Positions 41,437-50,650 of a DNA stretch of 64,000 bases are shown here, in pieces. Both the position numbers and the translations under genes were made by a program. The stretch covers positions 1 through 64,000 of the forward strand of contig JAFQMC010000016.1 in NCBI GenBank assembly GCA_017421045.1, written 5' to 3'. Below the pieces are notes generated by a model. That model saw only the letters and a program-made list of their open reading frames with translations. It searched no databases and had not been told where the DNA came from. The stretch is from Clostridia bacterium. GTDB lineage: Bacteria; Bacillota; Clostridia; Oscillospirales; Acutalibacteraceae. Position 1 is the first letter of the stretch. Each line of letters begins with the position of its first letter.

Positions 41437-43341
41437 TTATACCATAAGTTCACAAATCATATTGGAAAGCTCTACGGGATTCTCAATCTCCAGTCCGCTT
41501 ATCTGGCGAGCCTGTGCGTAGAGAATCTTTGTATAAAGGCTGAGCTTGTCCTTGTCGGATGCGAAAAGCTCTTTGAGGGTATTGGAGAGCTTATGGTTGA
41601 TGTTTATCTCCAGTGCTGTCTCAGCATTTGCAAAAGCTTCGTTGCCGGGCATACGGCTGAGGATTCTTGCCATCTCGGCAGAAATGTAACCCTCACTGGA
41701 AAGTGCCACGGGGTTATCTGAAAGTGTTGCAGAGAAACGCACAGACTTTACCTTGCCTGCAAGTGTCTCCTGCATAGCAGAGAGCATCTCTGCGTTGTCT
41801 TCGTTGGCTTTTTTTACTGTGTCTTTCTCCTCGTCTGTGGAAAGGTCAAGGTCGCCTGCTGTAACATTCTTGAATGTTTTTTCTGCATACTTATCAATGG
41901 CGCTGAGAGTGAATTCATCAATGTCATCACTGAGCAGAAGCACAGCGTATCCCTTGGAGACAACAGCCTGTGTACGAGGCAGTGCTGCTGCAAGCTCAGC
42001 AGTATCGGCAAAGGCGTAGTAAATCTCCTTCTGGCTTTCGGGCATTGCGTCAACGTATTCTTTCAGAGTGATATATCTCTCTGAAGATGTACTGCGGAAT
42101 ACCAGCAAATCCTGAAGCACATCCTTGTGCATACCGAAGTCGCTGTAAACACCGTACTTGAGCTGTGCACCAAAGGACTTGAAAAACTCCTCGTACTTCT
42201 CCCTTTGCTCTTTCTGCATTTTCTGAAGCTCTGACTTTATCTTCTTTTCTATACTCTTTGAAATTGTGCGTACCTGATAGTTCTGCTGTAAAGTCTCACG
42301 GGAGATGTTCAGTGTGAGATCGGAGCTGTCCACAATACCGCGGACAAAATTGAAATAATCAGGGAGCAGGTCAGAGCATTTCTCCATGATCATAACTCCG
42401 TCGCTGTAGAGCTGAAGTCCCTTTTCGAAATCCTTGGAATAGTAGTTGTGAGGTGCATTCTTGGGTATAAACAGAAGCATCTCGTACTCAACACTACCCT
42501 CCATACGGGAGTGAACTGTGCGCAGGGGTGCATCTCTGTCGTAGAAATGGCCCTTGTAAAACTCCGCGTACTCCTCCTCGGAAACATCTGAGGCTTTGCG
42601 ATGCCACAGAGGCACCATGCTGTTGAGTGTGCGCACCTCGGATACTGTCTCGTACTTGGGTGATTTATCGTCGCTTTCTTCACCCTCTTCATTCTCGATA
42701 AGACGTGGTGTCTCCACCTGCATACGGATGGGATAACGGATATAGTCGGAGTATTTCTTGATAATATCGCTGATGCGGTAACTGCTGAGGAAATCACTGT
42801 AGTTCTCGTTTTCGGCATCCTCTTTGAGATAAAGGACGATCTCGGTGCCGACCTCGGCTTTCTCGGTCTCTGTTACTGTGTAGCCGTCAACGCCCTCTGA
42901 CTCCCAGCAAAACGCGGTGCCTGTGCCAAGTGCTCTGGTAGTCACAGTGATTTTGGAGCACACCATAAAAGCAGAGTAAAAACCTACGCCGAACTGACCG
43001 ATGATACTGATGTCGTCATCTTTGTTATCGCTTTTGAACTCACCTGAACCGCTCTTCGCGATTGTGCCAAGGTTGTCGTTCAGCTCATCTTCGGTCATAC
43101 CGCAACCATTGTCGGATACAGTGATGGTGCGTGCCTCGTTGTCAACGTCAATAGTAATTGCGTACTCGTCTCTGGGGAGTCCCAGCGAGGAATCGGTGAG
43201 TGAGCGGAAGTAGCGCTTGTCGATAGCGTCAGATGCATTGGATATAAGCTCGCGGAGAAAAATCTCTTTGTTTGTATAGACGGAGTTTATCATCATATCA
43301 AGCATCTTTTTTGATTCGGTTTTGAACTGTCTTTTTGCCAT
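41437..43341 (-). CDS. htpG: Molecular chaperone HtpG (Hsp90)
   Basis: A 634-residue bacterial Hsp90. The GHKL ATP-binding domain is clear: ELISNASDAIDK (Glu/Asn), DNGCGM and GQFGVGFYSAFMV. The middle and C-terminal dimerisation domains follow at normal length. It has its own promoter (43385-43413), and no CIRCE or CtsR box is evident there. Its position next to ctsR is suggestive of a stress cluster. Confidence 0.95.
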   Translation of the reverse strand: MAKRQFKTESKKMLDMMINSVYTNKEIFLRELISNASDAIDKRYFRSLTDSSLGLPRDEYAITIDVDNEARTITVSDNGCGMTEDELNDNLGTIAKSGSGEFKSDNKDDDISIIGQFGVGFYSAFMVCSKITVTTRALGTGTAFCWESEGVDGYTVTETEKAEVGTEIVLYLKEDAENENYSDFLSSYRISDIIKKYSDYIRYPIRMQVETPRLIENEEGEESDDKSPKYETVSEVRTLNSMVPLWHRKASDVSEEEYAEFYKGHFYDRDAPLRTVHSRMEGSVEYEMLLFIPKNAPHNYYSKDFEKGLQLYSDGVMIMEKCSDLLPDYFNFVRGIVDSSDLTLNISRETLQQNYQVRTISKSIEKKIKSELQKMQKEQREKYEEFFKSFGAQLKYGVYSDFGMHKDVLQDLLVFRSTSSERYITLKEYVDAMPESQKEIYYAFADTAELAAALPRTQAVVSKGYAVLLLSDDIDEFTLSAIDKYAEKTFKNVTAGDLDLSTDEEKDTVKKANEDNAEMLSAMQETLAGKVKSVRFSATLSDNPVALSSEGYISAEMARILSRMPGNEAFANAETALEININHKLSNTLKELFASDKDKLSLYTKILYAQARQISGLEIENPVELSNMICELMV

Positions 43342-43384
43342 TTTACTTATACCTCCATGGAAATTTCTTCAAGACAATATCACT

Positions 43385-43413
43385 ATTTTAGTCTCCACTC
43401 AAAGCAAAGTCAA
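43385..43413 (-). promoter_or_regulatory. Promoter of htpG
   Basis: Minus-strand TTGACT (43408-43413), 17-base spacer, TAAAAT (43385-43390). Confidence 0.72.
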
Positions 43414-43448
43414 GGTGAAACCAAAAAAGTTCAAACAATGTTAATAGA

Positions 43449-43487
43449 AAAAGCCGTGTCGAAAGATTGCTCAACGACACAGCTTTT
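43449..43487 (-). terminator. Terminator of the aromatic operon
   Basis: On the minus strand AAAAGCTGTGTCG pairs with CGACACGGCTTTT (one mismatch pair), then TTC; it follows the aroQ stop by 16 bases. Confidence 0.85.
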
Positions 43488-43502
43488 ATAAAATCAGATT
43501 GA

Positions 43503-43928
43503 TTATTTTGAAACGAAATATTCTATTGCTTCCTTGTATCCGTCGAAACCTTTTCCGGTTATGACCTTCTCGGCGTAAAGAGAAACATAGGAAAAATGTC
43601 TGAACTGCTCACGCTCTGAGACCTCAGAAAGATGTACCTCCGCGGTAGGAATAGCCACAGCTTTCAGCGCATCCAGTATTGCCACACTGGTGTGGGTATA
43701 GGCGGCAGGATTGATAATGATTGCATCGAATCTTCCCAGACACTGCTGAATCTCGGTGACGATGTCACCTTCGCTGTTGCTCTGGAACATCTCGTGCTCT
43801 ACTCCATGCTTAGCACACACAGAAGCCACGAACGCTTCGAGATCTTTGTATGTACTGCTGCCGTAGATACCCGGCTCGCGGATTCCCAGCATATTCAGGT
43901 TGGGGCCGTTTATTACCTTAACTTTCAT
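43503..43928 (-). CDS. aroQ: 3-dehydroquinate dehydratase, type II
   Basis: A 141-residue dodecameric type II dehydroquinase, step 3 of the shikimate pathway. NGPNLNMLGIREPGIYG (catalytic Tyr and Arg region), NPAAYTHTSVAILDAL and EVHLSE (catalytic His) are the family motifs. It is the last gene of the aromatic operon and overlaps aroEK by four bases. Confidence 0.95.
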   Translation of the reverse strand: MKVKVINGPNLNMLGIREPGIYGSSTYKDLEAFVASVCAKHGVEHEMFQSNSEGDIVTEIQQCLGRFDAIIINPAAYTHTSVAILDALKAVAIPTAEVHLSEVSEREQFRHFSYVSLYAEKVITGKGFDGYKEAIEYFVSK

Positions 43929-45184
43929 TTTACAACCTCCGAAAAAGCATCCAGGACTCTCTGTGCTACTGCCTCGGCATCACCATTGCCGTCCACTGCG
44001 ATGTCAGAAAACTCCTGATACTTGGGCAGGCGTTTCTGATAGAGTTCAGGAAGATTTACAGATAAAGGTCTGTCGTCTTTGGCAAGAACGTTAATATTTC
44101 TTTCAAGGAATATTACTGCACCATTCTGCCTCAAAACATCCAGATTTTCAGGGATAGTGACAGCTCCGCCTCCTGTGGCGATAACAGTTCCGCTCTCTTT
44201 GCAGATGCTTTTGAGGACCTCTGTCTCAATAAGTCGGAATGCACGCTCGCCATCTTCATTAATAATTGCAGAGGGTGCTCTGCCGGTCTTTGCCTTAATT
44301 TCTTCGTCTGCGTCCACGAAGGGTCTGTTGAGCGCCTTTGCAACCAGCTTGCCCACTGTGGTTTTGCCGCAACCGGGCATACCTACGAGAACAACATTCT
44401 CGGTCTGAAGAGCAACACTCTTGCGTATTGCTTCTATGACATTATCAGAAAGTGTGCTGTCTGTGAAAATCTCGCAGGCACGCTTTGCCTGAGCCACAAG
44501 CATCGAAAGTCCGTTGACACAGGGGATTCCCAGACGCTCTGCCTGCTGCAGAAGTGCTGTGCGTGCAGGATTATATATAACATCGGCAACACCGATACAC
44601 TGAGAGAATTGCGCAAGGTTAACAAGGGAGACACCGGTGTTCGGATACATACCCACAGGAGTTGCATTTACAATGAGACTCGCATCAGAGTGCTGACTTA
44701 TGGTGGAGTAGGTATTCTCCCCTACCAAATCAAACACCAGAAACTTAGCACCTCTCTCTGAAAGCACCGCCTGCACGGTTTTGGATGCTCCTCCTGCTCC
44801 GAGGATGAGGGCTTTCTTGCCTTTTATGTCAATATTTAATGTATCGAGCATATAGGAAAATCCGTAGTAGTCGGTGTTGTCACCAAGGAGGCTACCGTCT
44901 GCTCGCCTTACAACTGTATTAACAGCACCGATTGAACGTGCCGCATCGGAGAGACTGTCGCAATACTTCATTATCTCCTGCTTGTAGGGAATTGTTACGT
45001 TGTAGCCGTCAAGCCCGCAGGTTTCTACCCAGTTTTTCAGTTCGTCTTTTTCTACCTCATGCAAAGCATAGGGATAATCTGCCATCTGCGCATGAATCTG
45101 AGGTGAGAAGCTGTGGGACAAATGTTCGCCCAAAAGTCCGAACCTTTTATCTTCAAAACCTTTTATATATTCCATAGCTATCAC
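43925..45184 (-). CDS. aroE/aroK: Fused shikimate dehydrogenase-shikimate kinase
   Basis: A 419-residue two-domain enzyme for consecutive steps 4 and 5. Residues 1-250 are shikimate dehydrogenase: LSHSFSPQIH (shikimate binding), VTIPYKQEIM (catalytic Lys), GDNTDYYGF (Asp), and the NADP loop GAGGASKTV. Residues 260-419 are shikimate kinase: Walker A GMPGCGKTTVG, DADEEIKAKTG, ATGGGAV and lid KDDRPLS. The two are usually separate genes in bacteria. The start is GTG at 45184 overlapping the pheA stop (GTGA), with ATG at 45175 as an alternative. Confidence 0.93.
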   Translation of the reverse strand: MIAMEYIKGFEDKRFGLLGEHLSHSFSPQIHAQMADYPYALHEVEKDELKNWVETCGLDGYNVTIPYKQEIMKYCDSLSDAARSIGAVNTVVRRADGSLLGDNTDYYGFSYMLDTLNIDIKGKKALILGAGGASKTVQAVLSERGAKFLVFDLVGENTYSTISQHSDASLIVNATPVGMYPNTGVSLVNLAQFSQCIGVADVIYNPARTALLQQAERLGIPCVNGLSMLVAQAKRACEIFTDSTLSDNVIEAIRKSVALQTENVVLVGMPGCGKTTVGKLVAKALNRPFVDADEEIKAKTGRAPSAIINEDGERAFRLIETEVLKSICKESGTVIATGGGAVTIPENLDVLRQNGAVIFLERNINVLAKDDRPLSVNLPELYQKRLPKYQEFSDIAVDGNGDAEAVAQRVLDAFSEVVK

Positions 45185-46320
45185 ACAAGCTCGGTGTAAC
45201 TTCCGAGATATTCGAAGTCTTCTACCTCTGCATCAAGTTCACACAGAAGGGTTGAAAGCACGGGAGAGTACACTGACTCGGACACATCAAAATAAAACAT
45301 AAACTCAAAGTCGGAACCGGGCAGAGGACGGCTCTCCAGTTTTACAAGATTGATACCTGAAGCAAAAAACTTTGCCAGAATATGATACAGAGAACCGGGT
45401 CTGTGAGGAAGTGTGAGCTTGACACTTGTACGGTCTGCTCCGGGATAAACCTCCAGCTGTTTGGAAATACAGATAAATCTGGTATCGTTAGCGGCGTTGT
45501 CGCGGATGTTACGCTTGAGAACATTGAGAGAATAAAGCTCTGCACAATCAGGAGAAGCAATGACAGCTACGTCTGTTCTGCCTGACTCAGACACTGCCTT
45601 TGCAGCAGAAGCGGTATTTTCAAAGGGGATGACCTTTATGTCCTTGTGAGCTGCAAGAAACTGAGAGCACTGGCTTATTGCCTGCTCGTGAGACCATATC
45701 TCCTTGATGTTGGAGATGTCATTGTTTTTGGCAAGGAGTGCGTGGTTGATTCTGCAACGAACACTGCGCACTATGTAGAAATTGTACTGCGACATAAGGT
45801 CGTAGACCATATTCACAGAGCCTGCCGTGGAATTCTCCAGAGGAAGGATTCCGTATTTGCACAAACCTGAATCAACTGCTTTGAACACTGCTTCAAAGCT
45901 TCCCATATACATTATCTGAGGGAGCTTGAAAATCTTGTCGCAAGCCTGCTGAGAGTATGCACCCTCGGTTCCCTGACAAGCAACCATTGCTCTCTCGGGA
46001 AAAAGCTGAGGAGTTGTCTCAAGGGCGGTGCTTATTGTCTCAGAAAGCTTTTTATCCTTATTGAGGAGTCTGCTCTGATATGCACGGCTGACGTTTGTGA
46101 GGGTTGAAAACAGCACTCTTGTGTAAAGCTCTGTTTCTTCCGGCGACTTACCTGCAGCCTTTGCAATGAGCTGACGCTCGCGCTGACCGTCATAAAGAGG
46201 TGCGCCTGACTCCTTTTTATATTCAGCAACGCCCTTTACAACTTCCATTCGTTCATTGAAAAGTCTTACTAACTCCTCGTCAATTCTGTCAATTTCCTGT
46301 CTGTATTTTTCTATGCTCAT
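45181..46320 (-). CDS. pheA: Bifunctional chorismate mutase-prephenate dehydratase
   Basis: A 379-residue P-protein that commits chorismate to phenylalanine. Residues 1-85 are an AroQ-type chorismate mutase (RQEIDRIDEELVRLFNERM). Residues about 110-285 are prephenate dehydratase, starting ACQGTEGAYSQQA, with the catalytic Thr in NDTRFICIS. Residues about 295-370 are an ACT domain with LPHRPGSLYHIL and the Phe-binding LESRP, so the enzyme should be inhibited by phenylalanine. Overlaps aroEK. Confidence 0.95.
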   Translation of the reverse strand: MSIEKYRQEIDRIDEELVRLFNERMEVVKGVAEYKKESGAPLYDGQRERQLIAKAAGKSPEETELYTRVLFSTLTNVSRAYQSRLLNKDKKLSETISTALETTPQLFPERAMVACQGTEGAYSQQACDKIFKLPQIMYMGSFEAVFKAVDSGLCKYGILPLENSTAGSVNMVYDLMSQYNFYIVRSVRCRINHALLAKNNDISNIKEIWSHEQAISQCSQFLAAHKDIKVIPFENTASAAKAVSESGRTDVAVIASPDCAELYSLNVLKRNIRDNAANDTRFICISKQLEVYPGADRTSVKLTLPHRPGSLYHILAKFFASGINLVKLESRPLPGSDFEFMFYFDVSESVYSPVLSTLLCELDAEVEDFEYLGSYTELV

Positions 46321-46364
46321 AATAATGTCTCCTTACAACATTTATATATATAAAGCTTAATATA

Positions 46365-47447
46365 TCAGAGTATAAAGCCGTCTGCGTTTACCAGTGCCAT
46401 GGCGGCAGCGGCTTCAACAACCGCGGCGGCTCTGGGCACAATGCAAGGGTCATGACGACCATTGATAATAAGCTCTGTTTCTTCCTTTTCGCGAAGCTTT
46501 ACGCTCTTCTGGGGTAAAGCTATGGACGGTGTGGGCTTGAATGCCGCTGTAAAGGTCAGGGGCATACCCGATGATATTCCGCCGAGGATTCCACCGCAGT
46601 TGTTGGTGGATGTAATTATGTTGTCCTGTGCATCTGTGGCGAAATCGTCGTTTGCCTCACTTCCGCTCATAGCGGCGAATTCAAAACCTGCACCGAACTC
46701 CAGCCCCTTTACAGCAGGAACAGAAAAGACTGTCTGCGCTATTAAAGCTTCAAGTCCACCGAAGAAATCACTGCCGAGTCCTGCAGGCAAACCGTAAACC
46801 GCACACTCTATAGCGCCACCGAGGGAATCCCCCTGTTGCTTTTTGAGCAGTATTGCGTCAGTCATCCGCTGCTTTGCATCCGTGTCTATAACCGGAAAAG
46901 CCGAGTGTTTCAGCTGTTCGTTAAGCTCCGGGTCAGGTGCAAGAGTATCAAGTGAAACATCACTGATATCACCGATACGGCTTACATGAGAGACTATGGT
47001 AATTCCCTTTTTCCTCAGCAGTTCCAGACACAAAAAACCTGCGGCACACATCGCCGCCGTGAGTCTGCCTGAAAACTGTCCCCCACCACGGATATCGTTA
47101 TGTCCGCCGTATTTCACAAAAGCGGAATAATCAGAATGGGAAGGACGGGGCGTCAGTGAAATATTTGAATAGTCCTTTGAGCGGGTATCTGAATTCTCAA
47201 TCATCATACATATGGGAGCACCGCAGGTAACGGAATCCACAACACCCGATTTAAAAATAACTTTGTCTCCTTCGTGGCGCTGAGTTGCAAGCTCACCCAT
47301 GGCTCTTCGTCTATCCATAAACGCCTGAAGCTTTTCTTCATCAATGCGTACCCCTGCAGGGATTCCGTCAACTATTGCACCGATAGCAGGTGCGTGTGAC
47401 TGACCGAAGAGAGTTACCCTGATTTGATTTCCGAAAGTTGCCGACAT
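46365..47447 (-). CDS. aroC: Chorismate synthase
   Basis: A 360-residue FMN-dependent lyase, last step to chorismate. Family signatures: FGQSHAPAIGAIVDGIPAG, the RRAMGELATQRHEGD basic loop, GGGQFSGRLTAAMCAAGF, and the C-terminal NNCGGILGGISSGMP and GRHDPCIVPRA motifs. Reduced flavin is needed; no dedicated flavin reductase is adjacent. It has a 41-base gap to pheA and abuts aroA. Confidence 0.96.
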   Translation of the reverse strand: MSATFGNQIRVTLFGQSHAPAIGAIVDGIPAGVRIDEEKLQAFMDRRRAMGELATQRHEGDKVIFKSGVVDSVTCGAPICMMIENSDTRSKDYSNISLTPRPSHSDYSAFVKYGGHNDIRGGGQFSGRLTAAMCAAGFLCLELLRKKGITIVSHVSRIGDISDVSLDTLAPDPELNEQLKHSAFPVIDTDAKQRMTDAILLKKQQGDSLGGAIECAVYGLPAGLGSDFFGGLEALIAQTVFSVPAVKGLEFGAGFEFAAMSGSEANDDFATDAQDNIITSTNNCGGILGGISSGMPLTFTAAFKPTPSIALPQKSVKLREKEETELIINGRHDPCIVPRAAAVVEAAAAMALVNADGFIL

Positions 47448-47449
47448 AT

Positions 47450-48703
47450 TTATTCCTCCAATCTGAGCTTTGCTCCCAGATTTTCCATATCCCTGAAGAA
47501 ATCAGGATAGGATTTGCCTACTGCGCCTGCATCCTTGATCACAACAGGCGAGTCGCAAATTGTAGCAGCGATTGCCGCCGACATAGCGATTCTGTGGTCG
47601 CGGCAGGCATCAACCTCGCCGCCTGATAGCTTTCCGTTGCCCGTTATAACTATGCCGTCATCTGTTATCTTGCAGTTACCGCCTAAGTTGTTAATCATAT
47701 CAGTAACAGTAGCAAGGCGGTCAGACTCCTTGAGCCTGAGTCTTTTTGCACCGAAGATTCCGGTTGTGCCCTTTGCAGCAGCCGCTACAACCGCAAGCAC
47801 AGGCACCAGATCGGGAACGTTGGTTGCATCTATTTCAATTCCTGCAAGCTCATTACCTTTGGCAGAAACGCATTCATTCTGCGTTTTTATTTCTGCACCG
47901 AAACGGGAAAGAATCTCCGTTATTCCTCTGTCTCCCTGTACAGAATTCAAATCCAGACCTTTGACAGAAACCTCATTACCGAGAGCCGCTGCTGAAAGCC
48001 AGAAAGAAGCATTCGACCAATCACCCTCAATGCTTGTGTCACGCAGGTCGTATCTGCCGCCGACGGTATATGTTCTGTCATCACAGCTCACTTTCACGTC
48101 CGCTTCCTTAAGCGCTGAGGCGGTCAGGTCAACATAGGGCTTTGATTCGAAATCTCCCGTAACCGTGACACTGCCTCCTCCGCACAGCGGAAGCATCATA
48201 ATGAGACCGCTTATAAACTGAGAACTTACATCTCCGGTAATTGAAAAGTCACCGGGAATGGCTTTTCCGCTTTGGATAATACGATTGTTTTCATCACGGC
48301 TGATAACAATCCCATGGGATGTGAGTGCATCTACAAGAGGGTCAAGGGGACGCAGAAACAGTCTGTCGCTACCCTCGAAATATGCACACAAGCCAAGTCC
48401 CGCCGCGATACACATCATTAGCCGAAGAGTTGTTCCGCTCTCGTTGCAGTCAAGGTGCACTGTCTGCCCGGGATGCACTTTCACCTTGGGCACAATGTAG
48501 TAATTACCTATTCGTGTTATGTTACTTCCCATAGCTTTGAGGCAGGTAATGGTTGCGTCGATATCCTGAGACGAAGCCGAGCACCTGATACGCGTGAAGC
48601 CCTCTGTCATGGCGGCACAAATCAAAAGTCGATGTGCCATAGATTTTGAGGGAATTGCATCCACAGTGCCGCTAAGCTTTGAGGGATAAACTGTAGCTAT
48701 CAT
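47450..48703 (-). CDS. aroA: 3-phosphoshikimate 1-carboxyvinyltransferase (EPSP synthase)
   Basis: A 417-residue two-domain enzyme joining PEP to shikimate-3-phosphate. KSMAHRLLICAAM at the start holds the substrate Lys; NESGTTLRLM replaces the usual N-A-G-T-A-x-R loop; RLKESDRLATV and CRDHRIAMSAAI are the second-domain motifs. The N-E-S-G-T-T variant of the glyphosate-site loop looks like the class II (insensitive) type more than E. coli; this is an inference. Overlaps aroB by four bases. Confidence 0.95.
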   Translation of the reverse strand: MIATVYPSKLSGTVDAIPSKSMAHRLLICAAMTEGFTRIRCSASSQDIDATITCLKAMGSNITRIGNYYIVPKVKVHPGQTVHLDCNESGTTLRLMMCIAAGLGLCAYFEGSDRLFLRPLDPLVDALTSHGIVISRDENNRIIQSGKAIPGDFSITGDVSSQFISGLIMMLPLCGGGSVTVTGDFESKPYVDLTASALKEADVKVSCDDRTYTVGGRYDLRDTSIEGDWSNASFWLSAAALGNEVSVKGLDLNSVQGDRGITEILSRFGAEIKTQNECVSAKGNELAGIEIDATNVPDLVPVLAVVAAAAKGTTGIFGAKRLRLKESDRLATVTDMINNLGGNCKITDDGIVITGNGKLSGGEVDACRDHRIAMSAAIAATICDSPVVIKDAGAVGKSYPDFFRDMENLGAKLRLEE

Positions 48704-49761
48704 ACTTTGCCTCCCCTACCCTTTGAGAGAATCTCTCTGAGGAAATCGGTAGTTGTTCTGTGAAGATAACATTCTCCTATATCCCTTATCATAACAACTG
48801 AGATTTCTCCGCCTTCTCGTTTTTTATCGGAAAGCGATGCATCAAAAAGCGTTTCGCTATCGATTTCACTATCGATGGGAAGTTCAAACTGAACACATAG
48901 TTTCTCAATAAGTTTTGCTGTATCTTCAGAGCATATGCCCATATTCGCACAAGCTCTGGCGACAATACACATTCCTGCGGCAACGGCACTGCCGTGGGCA
49001 ATTCCGAAATTGCTTGAACGCTCAATGGCGTGACCTACGGTATGGCCAAGATTCAAAAACTGTCTTTCGCCTCTGTCAAATTCATCGGCGCAGACATAGT
49101 CGCGTTTTATTCTCACACATTCCTCAACAATCTCATCTATGACCTTGTCCGCATCATCCTGCAGAAGGCTCAGGAGTTTGCCCGAACGAAGAACTGCGTA
49201 CTTGATAACCTCTGCCATTCCGTTGGAATACTCAGCTTTTGGCAAGGTAGACAGGGCCGATGTATCACACAGCACGGCAGAAGGCTGATAGAAAGCACCG
49301 AACATATTCTTGCCTTTGCTGAGGTTCACTGCGGTTTTTCCGCCTACAGAGGAATCCACCATTGAAAGCAAGGAGGTAGGAATCTGCACAACAGCCACTC
49401 CTCGCTGATACAATGCACCGCAAAGTCCTGCCATATCGGTGATAACACCGCCGCCCAAAGCTATTACTGCATCACTGCGGGTAAGTCCCGAATCAATGCA
49501 GAAATCAGCCGCTTTGATAAGATTCTCGGGATTTTTGGACTCTTCACCTGCTGGGATGACAAACAGTGAAGTCTCAAAACCGCTTCTCCTCAGGCTTTCG
49601 CATACCCTTTCTCCATAGAGAGGAGCTACGTTGGAATCGGAGATTACAAGGGCTTTTCTGCCTTTAACAAGTTTAGCTGTAATATCTCCGCAGCTATCGA
49701 GGAGTCCTTGCTGTATGTATACATTATAGTTTGTGGAAGCGTTTATTTCTACAATCCTCAT
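48700..49761 (-). CDS. aroB: 3-dehydroquinate synthase
   Basis: A 353-residue NAD- and zinc-dependent cyclase, step 2. GEESKNPENLI, GGGVITDMAGLCGALYQRG, TSLLSMVDSSVGGKTAVN (phosphate binding) and zinc ligands in LNLGHTVGHAIE are all present. Overlaps aroA and tyrA. Confidence 0.96.
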   Translation of the reverse strand: MRIVEINASTNYNVYIQQGLLDSCGDITAKLVKGRKALVISDSNVAPLYGERVCESLRRSGFETSLFVIPAGEESKNPENLIKAADFCIDSGLTRSDAVIALGGGVITDMAGLCGALYQRGVAVVQIPTSLLSMVDSSVGGKTAVNLSKGKNMFGAFYQPSAVLCDTSALSTLPKAEYSNGMAEVIKYAVLRSGKLLSLLQDDADKVIDEIVEECVRIKRDYVCADEFDRGERQFLNLGHTVGHAIERSSNFGIAHGSAVAAGMCIVARACANMGICSEDTAKLIEKLCVQFELPIDSEIDSETLFDASLSDKKREGGEISVVMIRDIGECYLHRTTTDFLREILSKGRGGKV

Positions 49762-50594
49762 TTTTCCGCCGCCTCCTTTGCAAGCTTACCGTCAAGAAGA
49801 AGCTGACGGAGCTTTTCGCTATCGTTATCTTTAAGTGCTTTTGAGTACTCAGTGAGATTCTCAATCAACACATCAATCTCTCTGCAGAGGTTATCCTTGT
49901 TGTCAAGAAAAAGTTCCGTCCACATATTCTCGTTGAGATAAGCAACACGGGTAAGGTCTCTGTAGCTTCCTGCTGAAATCCCCTTGTGGGATTTAGCGCT
50001 GGGACTCTTTACATAGGCGTTGGAAACCACATGGGCAAGCTGGGATGTATAGGCAATCAGCTCGTCGTGACGCTCGGGCGTCATTACCGATACTCGGGAG
50101 AATCCCACGCTGAGGACTACCTCTCTTGCTTTTGCAATCAGCTCCACGTCCTCGGCATGCTTCGGGACCAACACGAAGCATGCGTTATGAAACATGGTGT
50201 CCTTGGAATTTTTGATTCCGCTATACTGAGTACCTGCCATGGGATGACCTCCTATGAAATGGAAGCCTTTTTCCTCTGCTGTTTCAAAGCAGGGAGAGCA
50301 GACACTGCGTTTAACACCTGCACAATCCAAAACAATAGAGTTCTTTTTGAAGTGTTCTGCATTCTCCTTGACATAAGACACGGCGGCTTCGGGATACAAG
50401 CATACAAACACTGCGTCGCACTCGGACAGCGTATCGGTGTTAAGCTCTCCGTTAATAATTCCCGAGAGCATTGCGTATTCAGTAACACTTCTGTCGGCAT
50501 CGAAACCATATATCCTTGCCTCGGTATTTTTCTTTGCGGACTTGGCGATAGAACCGCCGATGAGTCCAAGGCCTACTATACCAATATTAAGCAT
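49758..50594 (-). CDS. tyrA: Prephenate dehydrogenase
   Basis: A 278-residue NAD(P)-dependent enzyme leading prephenate to 4-hydroxyphenylpyruvate for tyrosine. The Rossmann motif is GLGLIGGSIA (residues 7-16), with the catalytic His in GGHPMAGTQYSG. No ACT domain follows, so feedback inhibition by tyrosine may act elsewhere (on aroF or through the attenuator). Overlaps aroB by four bases. Confidence 0.93.
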   Translation of the reverse strand: MLNIGIVGLGLIGGSIAKSAKKNTEARIYGFDADRSVTEYAMLSGIINGELNTDTLSECDAVFVCLYPEAAVSYVKENAEHFKKNSIVLDCAGVKRSVCSPCFETAEEKGFHFIGGHPMAGTQYSGIKNSKDTMFHNACFVLVPKHAEDVELIAKAREVVLSVGFSRVSVMTPERHDELIAYTSQLAHVVSNAYVKSPSAKSHKGISAGSYRDLTRVAYLNENMWTELFLDNKDNLCREIDVLIENLTEYSKALKDNDSEKLRQLLLDGKLAKEAAEK

Positions 50595-50650
50595 CTTATG
50601 TCACTCCTATGTGAAAACATTCGGTTGATTCACCGAACAACATCTGATAT

